The position numbers and the translations under genes were made by a program. Of a stretch of DNA of 40,816 nt, positions 26,639 through 34,678 are shown in pieces (the first letter of the stretch is position 1; the number at the start of each line of letters is the position of its first letter). The DNA is from Enterobacterales bacterium (GTDB lineage Bacteria > Pseudomonadota > Gammaproteobacteria > Enterobacterales > Enterobacteriaceae), in NCBI GenBank assembly GCA_015654745.1, contig JAATGH010000176.1, positions 1 through 40,816 of the forward strand, given 5' to 3'. The notes under the pieces were generated by a model. That model did not search any database. It saw only the letters and a list, made by a program, of their open reading frames with translations, and was not told the origin of the DNA.

Positions 26639-26654
26639 TGTCTTAAAACCGACA
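26639..26654. promoter_or_regulatory. NifA upstream activator sequence of nifB
   Basis: TGT-CTTAAAACCG-ACA is an exact match to the NifA recognition pattern TGT-N10-ACA. It is about 110 bases upstream of the nifB -24 element, the normal range, and ends two bases from the stop of the glycosyltransferase gene. Confidence 0.88.
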
Positions 26655-26656
26655 AT

Positions 26657-28546
26657 TCATTCCCCCCTGTCCGACAGGCGATATAGAGTAAAGCCATTGC
26701 CGTCCGCCGGGCGCCGCCCGCGCCACAGGATCGCCCTGGATGCCTCCGCAACCGGAGGCGCCAGCCATGGCCCATGCTTTAACAGCAGTTCACAATGCGT
26801 TGCCTGGGGGTTTTTCGTGACACCGTCACCTTGGCCGGACTTCCCGGCATAGATGCGAATTCCCGTTCGACCGGTGACGTAATGCAACATTGCCAGCTCC
26901 GATTCTCCCAGCCCATCGGTGGCCAGGCAATGTGCCTTATCCAGGTGCCCGGCGAGCGAGCGGAAGGTGTCCTGATAGCTGCGCGCCGCATCCAGCCAGG
27001 GCATCAACAGCGTAAAGGTAACGCCCCAGACAACCGTCAGGCCGCAGGCCCAGGACGACAATAGTCCCGCGCCGGATCGGGGACGGATAGCCCCCCACCA
27101 GCAGGCCATCAGCCCCAGCGCAATAACCGGCGCGCCCCAGTACCGCTGTAGGCTGAATGGTACCGGGAACTGCTGCGATATTCCCGGCCAGAACATCAGC
27201 CACAGCGACGGCTCCCCGCTTTGCCCCAGCTGGATCCAGGTCAGCACGATCACCACCAGCGTCAGCCCCACCAGCGCATTCCACAGGCGCCGCATCAGGG
27301 TCGCCGCGCCAGCCCCAGGCCGTCCACGCGGGACAGCCAGCGGCACGGCCAACAACGCCAGCGCAGGATAAACCGGCAGCAGGTAAATATCCCGCATGCT
27401 GGCCGACGAACACATGACCAGAATAGCGATCGTGGAATACACCGCCACCATGGCGTAAGCCGGGCGAAGGCATGCCAAGATGAGGATACGGCGCACCCAG
27501 GCCGCCGCACCTAGGCCCATACCTCTCGCCAGACCGGGCAGCGCGGCCAGCAGAAACCAGGATGCGGGCGCACCATTGATCCATATCGACAGGATCCGGT
27601 CCCGCAGCGGATTATCGTGGCCCCCAAGCGCGGCGGCTCCGGTAAAACGGCCAATATTGTTGACCCAAAACCATTCATCAAACAGCCCTGGCGCGACGTG
27701 ATACAGCAACCAGGGCCAGGGCAGGATAAACGGCAGCGCCGCCGCGCCGGCAGCGATATAGAACGGCCGCCCGACGGCCCGCCGCCATCCGGGTAGCAGC
27801 CAGCGGCACAGAACACAGGTCAGGCCGACAATGCCGGGCACCAGCAGCCCCTTCGACAGCAGCGCTACGCCCACCCCCAGTCCCAGCATCGCACCCTGGC
27901 CGATTACCTGCCGCCGTGCCTGGCTCAGGGTAGCGGCAGCGCCGCGGGGACAAGAACGCATCAACGCCGCCAGCGCCAGGGTGGCGCCGGCCAATTGGGC
28001 CAGGTCAGCGGTAAATTTATGGATATGTTCGGCCAAACCGACGGTGCCCACCAGCAGCGTTAACGCCAGCATGCGCCAGGCCGCCGGGTCGGGCAGCGAC
28101 GCCGGGCCCCTGAGCGCGGCCGCGCAATCGCGGGTTTCATCATATAACCGGGCGGACGCACGGCAAAATGCCCCCACCGTCACGGCCACGCACAGCACTA
28201 CCGCCAGGCGTGACGCTTCATGGGGAACCATCCAGGGTAGCAGTCTGGCACACAGCGCACCGAGCCAAAACATCAGCGGCGGTTTTTCCAGAAACGGATC
28301 TGCCCCCACGTGAGGCACCAGCCACCGATCGTTTTCCAGCATATTCCAAACAATGCCAAACGAGTAAGGCTCATCCGCTTTCCAGGGGAATCGGCCAAAG
28401 GTGCCCAATAGGCAGTACGCGGCAAACAATACCAGAGCGCATCGCCGTGCCCCTATTTGACTTTTTGCCCGTTGCGCCGGACTGACGGCCACGGAAACCG
28501 GGATCGTGCCCATCGGCGACAATAATCGATAAAAGCGCGATCTCAT
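26657..28546 (-). CDS. ArnT-like polyprenyl-phosphate-sugar glycosyltransferase, inner membrane
   Basis: A 629-residue polytopic membrane protein of the ArnT/PMT (GT-C) type. The first periplasmic loop carries the acidic pair in FPWKADEPYSFGIVWNML, followed by the PFLEKPPLMFW motif of this family. A dozen or so hydrophobic helices follow (for example LPFILPWPWLLYHVAPGLF), then a soluble C-terminal part from about residue 525. Such enzymes move a sugar from an undecaprenyl-phosphate donor to a lipid or protein in the periplasm. No arn genes are nearby, so the acceptor and the sugar are unknown. It lies between nifA and nifB, which are neighbours in Klebsiella, and its 3' end abuts the NifA site of nifB. 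Confidence 0.82.
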   Translation of the reverse strand: MRSRFYRLLSPMGTIPVSVAVSPAQRAKSQIGARRCALVLFAAYCLLGTFGRFPWKADEPYSFGIVWNMLENDRWLVPHVGADPFLEKPPLMFWLGALCARLLPWMVPHEASRLAVVLCVAVTVGAFCRASARLYDETRDCAAALRGPASLPDPAAWRMLALTLLVGTVGLAEHIHKFTADLAQLAGATLALAALMRSCPRGAAATLSQARRQVIGQGAMLGLGVGVALLSKGLLVPGIVGLTCVLCRWLLPGWRRAVGRPFYIAAGAAALPFILPWPWLLYHVAPGLFDEWFWVNNIGRFTGAAALGGHDNPLRDRILSIWINGAPASWFLLAALPGLARGMGLGAAAWVRRILILACLRPAYAMVAVYSTIAILVMCSSASMRDIYLLPVYPALALLAVPLAVPRGRPGAGAATLMRRLWNALVGLTLVVIVLTWIQLGQSGEPSLWLMFWPGISQQFPVPFSLQRYWGAPVIALGLMACWWGAIRPRSGAGLLSSWACGLTVVWGVTFTLLMPWLDAARSYQDTFRSLAGHLDKAHCLATDGLGESELAMLHYVTGRTGIRIYAGKSGQGDGVTKNPQATHCELLLKHGPWLAPPVAEASRAILWRGRRPADGNGFTLYRLSDRGE

Positions 28547-28680
28547 ATTTTTACATGCACCTTATTAACATCCTTGATAATAACAAAGTTGGAATTTATA
28601 TATATTTAACTCTATTAATTATAAAATTAAAACCCACACATATACATGTATGAATAGTTAAATTGAATCAAGTGAAGTTA

Positions 28681-28834
28681 TATCCTATATAATTCGAGTT
28701 GCAGGGAGACGGCGACGCAGCGACAAATCTGTCTGGCAGAGTTGTTCGCAACCAGGCGCGGCCCGTTAGGGGTGAGGCTTAGGTAAAGGCCAAGTATTGC
28801 CAGCGCTCATGTAACTTGACGTATAATGGTATAT
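28681..28834. repeat. degenerate enterobacterial intergenic repeat with imperfect terminal inverted ends
   Basis: The left end TCGAGTTGCAGG (28694-28705) and the right end CATGTAACTTGA (28808-28819) are inverted copies with 9 of 12 matches. Both resemble the ends of a roughly 130-150 base repeat remembered from Yersinia, Serratia and Pectobacterium genomes (GAGTTGCAGGAAGGCGGC at one end, CAACTTGAAGTATGACGGGTAT at the other). Coding potential is absent. The flanks, 28547-28680 and 28835-29084, are AT-rich and hold no other recognisable feature. Confidence 0.5.
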
Positions 28835-29084
28835 TAAATATATCGACGTGGTATATAAGAAATAATACACGTTTATTAAGAAAGGAATAATAACATACCC
28901 CCGGCAGATTACGGCAAAGAATATATCACTGATATTTCACCAGCGCACCTCCCGGCAACAAAGATCGGCGTATAAACGGGTCTTGACCTCGGCGGTGAGA
29001 TTCCACCGTCTTTTTGTCGGGCGTTGTGCTATCGTATGCGCCAAAACAACGCATTATCACGTCACGTCCCGTTGGTGGAAATTA

Positions 29085-30068
29085 GTGGAAAATCCGGTGG
29101 AAAAAAAGAAGAGCTTCCCGCAGCAGAAATCGCACCTGCATCCGCGCAACCGTCATCGCTCGCGCTATGACTTCCCCGCGCTTATCGCCAGCTGTCCCGA
29201 ACTCGAGCCGTTCGTCAAACCCAATGCCTGGGGCGATATCTCGGTAGATTTTGCCGACCCGGCGGCGGTGAAAATGATTAACCGCGCGTTGCTGCGCCAT
29301 TTCTACGGTATTGAGTATTGGGATATTCCGGCCAATTATCTTTGCCCGCCAATCCCCGGACGAGCCGACTATCTGCATTATCTGGCGGATCTGCTGGCCA
29401 CGGCCAACGGCGGCGAGATCCCGCGCGGCAAGCGCGTGGCGCTGCTGGATATCGGCGTGGGCGCCAATTGTATTTATCCCATTATCGGCCAACATGAGTA
29501 CGGCTGGCGTTTTACCGGCACCGAAACCGATCCGGTGGCGCTTAACTCGGCTAAAATGCTGGTGGCGATGAATCCCACCCTGAAAAACGCGCTGCGCCTG
29601 CGGGCGCAAAAACAGCCGGACGCCATGTTTGACGGCATTATCGGTATCGCGGAGCGCTTTGACGCGACCCTGTGCAATCCGCCGTTCCATGCATCGGCCG
29701 AAGAGGCAGGCGCCAGCACCCGACGCAAGCTGCACAAGCTGGGTAAAAGCGAGGTGACCGACGTGCCGGTACAAAACTTCGGCGGCCAGCATCATGAGCT
29801 ATGGTGCGCCGGCGGCGAGCTGGCTTTTGTCGGTAAAATGGTGGAAGAAAGCGTCGGCAAGAGCAAAAACTGCCTGTGGTTTACGTCGCTGGTGTCCAAG
29901 CACACCACGCTGGCGCCGCTGTATGAGGCGCTGGAACGGGTTGGCGCCGTTGACGTGCGCACCATTGAAATGGCGCAAGGGCAAAAAATCAGCCGCTTCA
30001 TCGCCTGGTCGTTCCACAACGCCGAACAACAGCGGCTTTGGGCGGCCGAGCGCTGGCAGCAAGCGTAA
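29085..30068 (+). CDS. rlmF: 23S rRNA (adenine-1618-N6)-methyltransferase RlmF
   Basis: A SAM-dependent methyltransferase of about 327 residues that modifies A1618 of 23S rRNA. It matches E. coli RlmF (YbiN) over its length: [14 protein letters not shown] at the start, [20 protein letters not shown], the SAM-binding motif [16 protein letters not shown], the catalytic NPPF ([11 protein letters not shown]), [10 protein letters not shown], and the ending [15 protein letters not shown]. The frame is open from 28983. GTG at 29085 was chosen because it gives an N-terminus of family length and GGTGG lies just upstream; the start remains uncertain. This is a housekeeping gene with no nif role, convergent with nifA. 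Confidence 0.92.
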   Translation: MENPVEKKKSFPQQKSHLHPRNRHRSRYDFPALIASCPELEPFVKPNAWGDISVDFADPAAVKMINRALLRHFYGIEYWDIPANYLCPPIPGRADYLHYLADLLATANGGEIPRGKRVALLDIGVGANCIYPIIGQHEYGWRFTGTETDPVALNSAKMLVAMNPTLKNALRLRAQKQPDAMFDGIIGIAERFDATLCNPPFHASAEEAGASTRRKLHKLGKSEVTDVPVQNFGGQHHELWCAGGELAFVGKMVEESVGKSKNCLWFTSLVSKHTTLAPLYEALERVGAVDVRTIEMAQGQKISRFIAWSFHNAEQQRLWAAERWQQA

Positions 30069-30078
30069 CCTGACGCAT

Positions 30079-30111
30079 CCGCCGCCCCGTCATCATCCGA
30101 CGAGGCGGCGG
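30079..30111. terminator. GC-rich hairpin between the convergent rlmF and nifA stops
   Basis: CCGCCGCC (30079-30086) pairs with GGCGGCGG (30104-30111), with an inner CGTC/GACG stem. It fills the 49-base gap between two convergent stops. There is no T-run on either strand, so it may act as a 3'-end stabiliser or a factor-assisted terminator. Confidence 0.5.
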
Positions 30112-30117
30112 CAGCGG

Positions 30118-31701
30118 TTACAGGCGATGCATATTAATATTCAGAATTTGAATGCGGTAGGCTACCTGACGGGGCGTCATGCCCAACAACCTGGCCGCTT
30201 TGGCCTGCACCCAACCGGATTTTTCCAACGCGGCAATCAGCTTTTGCCGATCGTCCATGTCGTTCTCCCCTGACGGATCCCCCAACGCGGAAGGCATAAT
30301 GACCCGCCCCTGCGCTGGCGAAGACATCGCCGGCGATTCGCTGTGGTTGAATAAAATCACGTCGCGGTCGATCACCCCTTCCTCCGACATCACCGACGCC
30401 CGCTCAAGGCAGTTTTCCAATTCCCGCACATTGCCCGGCCAGCTGTAGCTCATTAACAGCCGCAGCGCACCGTCGCTGATGCGCAGTTCGCGCCCTTGTT
30501 TAGCCGCCAGTTTGGCGATGAGAAACTGGGATAACCCAACAATGTCATCCTGACGCTCGCGCAGCGCCGGCAAATTTATCGGCATCACGTTAAGACGATA
30601 ATAAAGATCTTCGCGAAAACGGCCGTTGCGGACCTCCTCTTCCAGATTGCGGTTGGTGGCGGCAATAATCCGCACGTTAACCTTTAGGGTGGTATCGCCC
30701 CCGACCCGTTCCATTTCGCCTTCTTGCAAAATACGTAATAATTTAGCCTGAAACGACGCGCTGCTTTCGCCGATTTCATCAAGAAACAACGTGCCGCCGT
30801 CGGCTAGCTCAAAACGGCCCTTACGTTGCCGCACCGCGCCGGTAAAAGCCCCCTTTTCATGGCCGAACAGTTCGCTTTCCAGTAAGTTATCCGGCAACGC
30901 CGCGCAGTTAAATTTTACAAACGGCTCCAGAGTACGCGGGGAGTTGTAATGAATGGCATTGGCAATAAGCTCCTTACCGGTCCCGCTCTCCCCGCGCACC
31001 AGCACCGTAGTATCCCATTTGGCCACCTGCCTGATAACCTCAAAAATTTGTCGCATCGGCTGGCTATTGCCGACCATATTGTCAAAACCATACTGATGCT
31101 TGACCTTGCGTCTGAGCGTGTCGCGTTCCTGACGCAAGGCTTCGGTCTCCTGGTTCATATGGCCCACCAGTCGCACCGTTTGGCAAATCAGATTGGCCAC
31201 CATTTCCAAAAAACGGGTGCTGGCCGGTAGACGGTCCTCTTGCAGCTCCATGGGCTGCGCCGCCAGGACCCCTAACGGGATGCCATCGGGTCCGGGAATG
31301 GGCACGCAAATAAACGGCAGGCCGTAATCATATAAATTAAGCCGGTCCAAAAAGCGGGGATCGTCGGAAACCCGGGGCAATACCAGCGAGCGCTGTTGGC
31401 TCATCACCGTACCCAAAATCCCCTCGCCAATGCGGTAACGGACGTTTTTATACCCCTTGACCACTTCGGTATCCGCGCCGTATAAAGCTTCAATAAACAA
31501 CGCACTGCGTGATTTATCAAACAGGCACACCATACCGTACTGCATAAAGGCATGTTCATATAACGCCTGAATCATCGACTCCAGCGTTTGTCCCAAATCC
31601 AGCGAGCGGCTTAACGCCACGCTGATTTTATGCAGCGCGGTGAATTGTTGGGATAAATCAAAACGCCGTGAAATCGGGGTAGAGGTGGGCAACTGAGTCA
31701 T
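30118..31701 (-). CDS. nifA: NifA, sigma-54-dependent activator of nif genes
   Basis: A 527-residue enhancer-binding protein. The domains are an N-terminal GAF domain (about residues 20-180), an AAA+ domain with Walker A GESGTGKE (237-244), the sigma-54 contact loop GAFTGA (284-289) and Walker B GGTLFLDEIGE (302-312), and a C-terminal Fis-type helix-turn-helix (about 500-520, AARLLGMTPRQVAYRIQ). The linker lacks the cysteine motif of rhizobial NifA, as in enteric forms controlled by NifL. The start overlaps the nifL stop by four bases (ATGA), so the two are coupled and made in balance. It would act on the TGT-N10-ACA site before nifB. Confidence 0.97.
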   Translation of the reverse strand: MTQLPTSTPISRRFDLSQQFTALHKISVALSRSLDLGQTLESMIQALYEHAFMQYGMVCLFDKSRSALFIEALYGADTEVVKGYKNVRYRIGEGILGTVMSQQRSLVLPRVSDDPRFLDRLNLYDYGLPFICVPIPGPDGIPLGVLAAQPMELQEDRLPASTRFLEMVANLICQTVRLVGHMNQETEALRQERDTLRRKVKHQYGFDNMVGNSQPMRQIFEVIRQVAKWDTTVLVRGESGTGKELIANAIHYNSPRTLEPFVKFNCAALPDNLLESELFGHEKGAFTGAVRQRKGRFELADGGTLFLDEIGESSASFQAKLLRILQEGEMERVGGDTTLKVNVRIIAATNRNLEEEVRNGRFREDLYYRLNVMPINLPALRERQDDIVGLSQFLIAKLAAKQGRELRISDGALRLLMSYSWPGNVRELENCLERASVMSEEGVIDRDVILFNHSESPAMSSPAQGRVIMPSALGDPSGENDMDDRQKLIAALEKSGWVQAKAARLLGMTPRQVAYRIQILNINMHRL

Positions 31702-33209
31702 TCCGCTTCTCCTATCATCGCCGGTGAGTCGATCGGTGTGGCCGGCAGGGGTAAACGCAGGGTCAGGAGCGTCCCGTCTTCTTCCTGGGTATGGATATCG
31801 ATCATGCCCTGATGACTACCGATCAGGGTTTGTATCAACCGCAACTCCATACCGTGCCCCGGCATGGCGAAAGCCTGTGGCGGCGTGGTGGTCTGGGTTG
31901 GATATAACGGCAGGTTATCGCGCAAGGCAAAGAAAAACGCATTATCACGCCCATAAGCCTGCAAGGAGATCGCCAGCGGCACGGCGGGTCGGTCGCCGGC
32001 CAGGGTAAGGCAACGATCCAGCCAGAGGCTGAGGCATGCCAATATCTGATGGCGTTGTCCCCATCCCAGCAAAATGTCAGGCTGACACTGCAGCCGCAGT
32101 TCACCCACGGCGCAGATACGCGAGCGGTACAGATCGGAAAGATCCTTCAACATATCGCCGATAGACCAGAAATCACACTCCTCCATATCAAGCGAAGGCC
32201 GGCAGGCCTGCAGCCGCACCAGCGCCTGTTGTCCCTCATGCCAGGCAGCATCAAGGCCGGGGTGGGTAACGTGATCGGGATTTAAACGCCGGGCGGCCTC
32301 GAGCATATTCAGCGGCCCGCTCAGTTGGATCATCGCGGCATCAAGAGATTCACGGATCGCCGCCAGCAGTTTGCCCGATACCAGTTTGTGTTTAAGCCGC
32401 TCGAGCCGCTGTTGCTGCCGCTGTCGCTGCCGTTCGCTGTCGTCGATAAGCGTTACCAGGGTACGCGGCGGCGCAATGTCGGAAAAATAGCGGCTCACCT
32501 CTTCATTGACCTCCGACAGCGGCCAAATGCTTAAACCGAATACCCGGGGGGAGCCGCCAATATTGAGGGTGACGCGCTCCCCTGCGGCCAGGCGCGCCTT
32601 GTTGGCCGGATAACCCAGCCCGGCCAACAGTTCCCGGCCGCCGTAGTCGGCGCAAAGGGTTTTATACGCCAGGTTATCCATGACGATATTGTCAAACTCA
32701 TCCAAGACGATAACCGGCGCCGGGACATTATTCAGCACGGCGGCAATCAGCGACATTTGATTACGCAGCCGTTGCATAAGGGCATAACTGTCGGAGATAT
32801 CTTTATGCATGCCCAGGTAATGCTCAATTTTCCCGTCCGGACTGAAAACGGGGGAAATACTCACCTCCGCCAAATAGAGCGTGCCATTTTTGCGCTGGTT
32901 AATTAATTGTCCGATCCAGGGACGCCCTTGGGTGATAGTGCGCCACATGTCCTGGTAGTGCTGGTTCGGCGTCTGGCGGCTGGCCAAAATATTATGCTTG
33001 ACGCCGGTCAGTTCGATTTCACTGTAGCCTGTCAACTGACGAAACGCCTGGTTGGTATACACAATGCGCGCATTGGGGTCGGTGATGGATATCGCCACCG
33101 AGGATTGTTCCACCGCGGTATAGAAAAGATCGGGTCGCAGTGTGGACAACGCCGGCGCACCGGCGCTGGCGGCCAATACCGGGGCATCATCGAACAAGGG
33201 TATACGCAT
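31698..33209 (-). CDS. nifL: NifL, redox- and nitrogen-responsive anti-activator of NifA
   Basis: A 503-residue flavoprotein that binds and inhibits NifA under oxygen or excess fixed nitrogen. PAS1 (about residues 25-135: RPDLFYTAVEQSSVAISITD, NQAFRQLTGYSE, GTLYLAEVSISPVF) is the FAD-binding sensor. A second PAS-like region (PAPVIVLDEFDNIVMDNLAY) and a histidine-kinase-like C-terminal region (ending GMELRLIQTLIGSHQGMIDI) follow. The start at 33209 (MRIPLFDD) is preceded by AGGAG and fits the family N-terminus; the frame from 33254 lacks a ribosome site. It is divergent from rnfA, and a sigma-54 element lies upstream. Confidence 0.95.
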   Translation of the reverse strand: MRIPLFDDAPVLAASAGAPALSTLRPDLFYTAVEQSSVAISITDPNARIVYTNQAFRQLTGYSEIELTGVKHNILASRQTPNQHYQDMWRTITQGRPWIGQLINQRKNGTLYLAEVSISPVFSPDGKIEHYLGMHKDISDSYALMQRLRNQMSLIAAVLNNVPAPVIVLDEFDNIVMDNLAYKTLCADYGGRELLAGLGYPANKARLAAGERVTLNIGGSPRVFGLSIWPLSEVNEEVSRYFSDIAPPRTLVTLIDDSERQRQRQQQRLERLKHKLVSGKLLAAIRESLDAAMIQLSGPLNMLEAARRLNPDHVTHPGLDAAWHEGQQALVRLQACRPSLDMEECDFWSIGDMLKDLSDLYRSRICAVGELRLQCQPDILLGWGQRHQILACLSLWLDRCLTLAGDRPAVPLAISLQAYGRDNAFFFALRDNLPLYPTQTTTPPQAFAMPGHGMELRLIQTLIGSHQGMIDIHTQEEDGTLLTLRLPLPATPIDSPAMIGEAE

Positions 33210-33312
33210 AAAAGCTCCTGCGGTCAGGATAAAAATGTTGGTGGTGCGTTTCACGACAATTTGTCAGATCTGCCGACATGATGAGGTGAAGCGCAGATAA
33301 CCCTTAAGATTG

Positions 33313-33328
33313 TGCAAGTTTAATACCC
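33313..33328 (-). promoter_or_regulatory. sigma-54 (-24/-12) promoter of nifLA
   Basis: On the minus strand GGGTATTAAACTTGCA has GG and GC ten bases apart and an intact TTGCA. Transcription would start near 33302, leaving a leader of about 93 bases before the nifL ATG. In Klebsiella nifLA is sigma-54/NtrC dependent, but no clear NtrC palindrome was seen upstream. Confidence 0.7.
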
Positions 33329-33493
33329 AAAGTCAGACAACCGTCAAAAACCTTGATCTAAACAGGGGTTTTAACCTGCAAAAACGTGATTTTGCCGGTT
33401 TACACCGGCGTAAATCGCGCGCGCGCCCGCCGCGGCGCGCCATCATGATGCTGGCCGCGCACTAAAATCGCCCATTTTTCAGCCAGCACAAAT

Positions 33494-33509
33494 TGGCACA
33501 GGTTTCGCA
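33494..33509 (+). promoter_or_regulatory. sigma-54 (-24/-12) promoter of the rnf-nifF operon
   Basis: TGGCACAGGTTTCGCA has the consensus TGGCAC -24 element, and its GG (33495-33496) is ten bases from the GC (33507-33508). Transcription would start near 33520, about 28 bases before the rnfA ATG. No exact TGT-N10-ACA site was found in the nifL-rnfA gap. The remainder of that gap (33329-33493) shows no gene. Confidence 0.85.
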
Positions 33510-33547
33510 ATAACCCTTCTAGACGTATTGGATTTGCGGGGAAGGTT

Positions 33548-34126
33548 ATGAAGGAAATATTGCTGATCGTACTGGCCAACGGCCTGGTAAATAACATCGT
33601 ACTGTCACGTTTTCTGGGGTTGTGTTCATTTATGGGCGTGACGAATAAAGTCGATTCGGCCTTGGGAATGTCGATGGCGACTACGTTTGTGATTACGCTT
33701 TCCGCTGGTCTGGGCTGGATCATTTTTCACTGGATCCTGGTGCCGCTAGGTATGGAATACCTGCGTTTGCTGTCGCTGATTATGGTGATAGCGTCACTGG
33801 TTCAATTACTTGAACTGTTTATTGCCAAGCAAAGCCCGGCGTTATACCGCACGTTGGGTATTTTCCTGCCGCTGATCACCACCAACTGCGCCGTGCTCGG
33901 GGTAGCGCTGCTGGTTCTGGATGATAATTTAAGTTTTCTGCATAGCGTGGTATTCGGTTTCAGCTCTTCACTGGGCTACTCATTGGTCATGGTGATTTTT
34001 TCCGGCCTGCGGGAACGGCAGAACAACGCGACGCCGCCGCTGGTGTTTCGCGGGGCGCCGATCAATTTTATCACCGCCGGCATATTGGCTCTGGCGTTTA
34101 CCGGTTTTGCCGGTCTTGCGGGATAA
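33548..34126 (+). CDS. rnfA: Rnf complex membrane subunit RnfA
   Basis: A 192-residue inner-membrane subunit of the Rnf complex, related to NqrE/RsxA. It has six hydrophobic helices. The paired cysteine-containing loops LGLCSFMGVTNKVDSALGM and LPLITTNCAVLGVALL coordinate the intramembrane iron-sulfur centre shared with RnfE. GGGGAAGG lies upstream of the ATG. It is the first gene of a seven-gene rnf operon behind a sigma-54 promoter, divergent from nifL. Confidence 0.96.
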   Translation: MKEILLIVLANGLVNNIVLSRFLGLCSFMGVTNKVDSALGMSMATTFVITLSAGLGWIIFHWILVPLGMEYLRLLSLIMVIASLVQLLELFIAKQSPALYRTLGIFLPLITTNCAVLGVALLVLDDNLSFLHSVVFGFSSSLGYSLVMVIFSGLRERQNNATPPLVFRGAPINFITAGILALAFTGFAGLAG

Positions 34127-34135
34127 GGTGAGACC

Positions 34136-34678
34136 ATGAACGTTATTTTACCGGTGCTGGCGGTACCGGCCATTGGCTGCGTTATCGGATATCTGCTGGG
34201 CTATGCCGCCATTTATTTCAAAGTTGAGAAAGATCCGCGCATCGAGGCCATCGTCGCGCTGCTGCCCAACGGCCAATGCGGACAATGCGGGTTTCCCGGC
34301 TGCGTCCAGGCCGCCGGCGCCATGGTCCGCGGCGAGGCCCCGATCGGGGCCTGTACCCCAGGCGGCGCGGCGCTGGCCAAGCGTATCGCCGCACTGCTTG
34401 ATGTCGCGGCGGATGACCTGGAGGACGCGGGCCCCCAGGTGGCTTATATCGATGCATTAGCGTGCGATGGCTGCGGCCGCTGCCAGAAAAAATGCAACTT
34501 TGACGCCATTATCGGCGCGACACGCCAACTGCACGGGATCTTGGCCGACGATTGCACCGGCTGCGCCGGGTGTATTGACGCCTGTCCGCAACAGGCCATT
34601 GCGCTGCATGCCGATCCTCAGTTGACTCCCACCGCCGCCAAACCCCGTTTCGACCTGAGGGAGTCTTCGTATGTTTAG
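34136..34678 (+). CDS. rnfB: Rnf complex ferredoxin-type subunit RnfB
   Basis: A 180-residue iron-sulfur protein anchored by one N-terminal helix (about residues 3-28). Cysteines at 48, 51, 56 and 73 (GQCGQCGFPGC) bind one [4Fe-4S] cluster. Two further ferredoxin motifs lie at 110-120 (CDGCGRCQKKC) and 140-150 (CTGCAGCIDAC). In Rnf it is the exit point that passes electrons to soluble ferredoxin or flavodoxin. It starts nine bases after rnfA, and its stop lies inside rnfC (eight-base overlap). Confidence 0.96.
   Translation: MNVILPVLAVPAIGCVIGYLLGYAAIYFKVEKDPRIEAIVALLPNGQCGQCGFPGCVQAAGAMVRGEAPIGACTPGGAALAKRIAALLDVAADDLEDAGPQVAYIDALACDGCGRCQKKCNFDAIIGATRQLHGILADDCTGCAGCIDACPQQAIALHADPQLTPTAAKPRFDLRESSYV

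Noticed and set aside
33210-33254. N-terminal extension of NifL
   Set aside because: There is no ribosome site at 33254, whereas AGGAG precedes the ATG at 33209 and that start fits the family.
33262-33278. TGT and ACA near the nifL start resembling a NifA site
   Set aside because: The spacing is eleven bases, not ten, and the site lies downstream of the predicted nifL transcription start.
33330-33493. NtrC binding sites between nifL and rnfA
   Set aside because: No GCAC-N7-GTGC-like palindrome could be found by eye.
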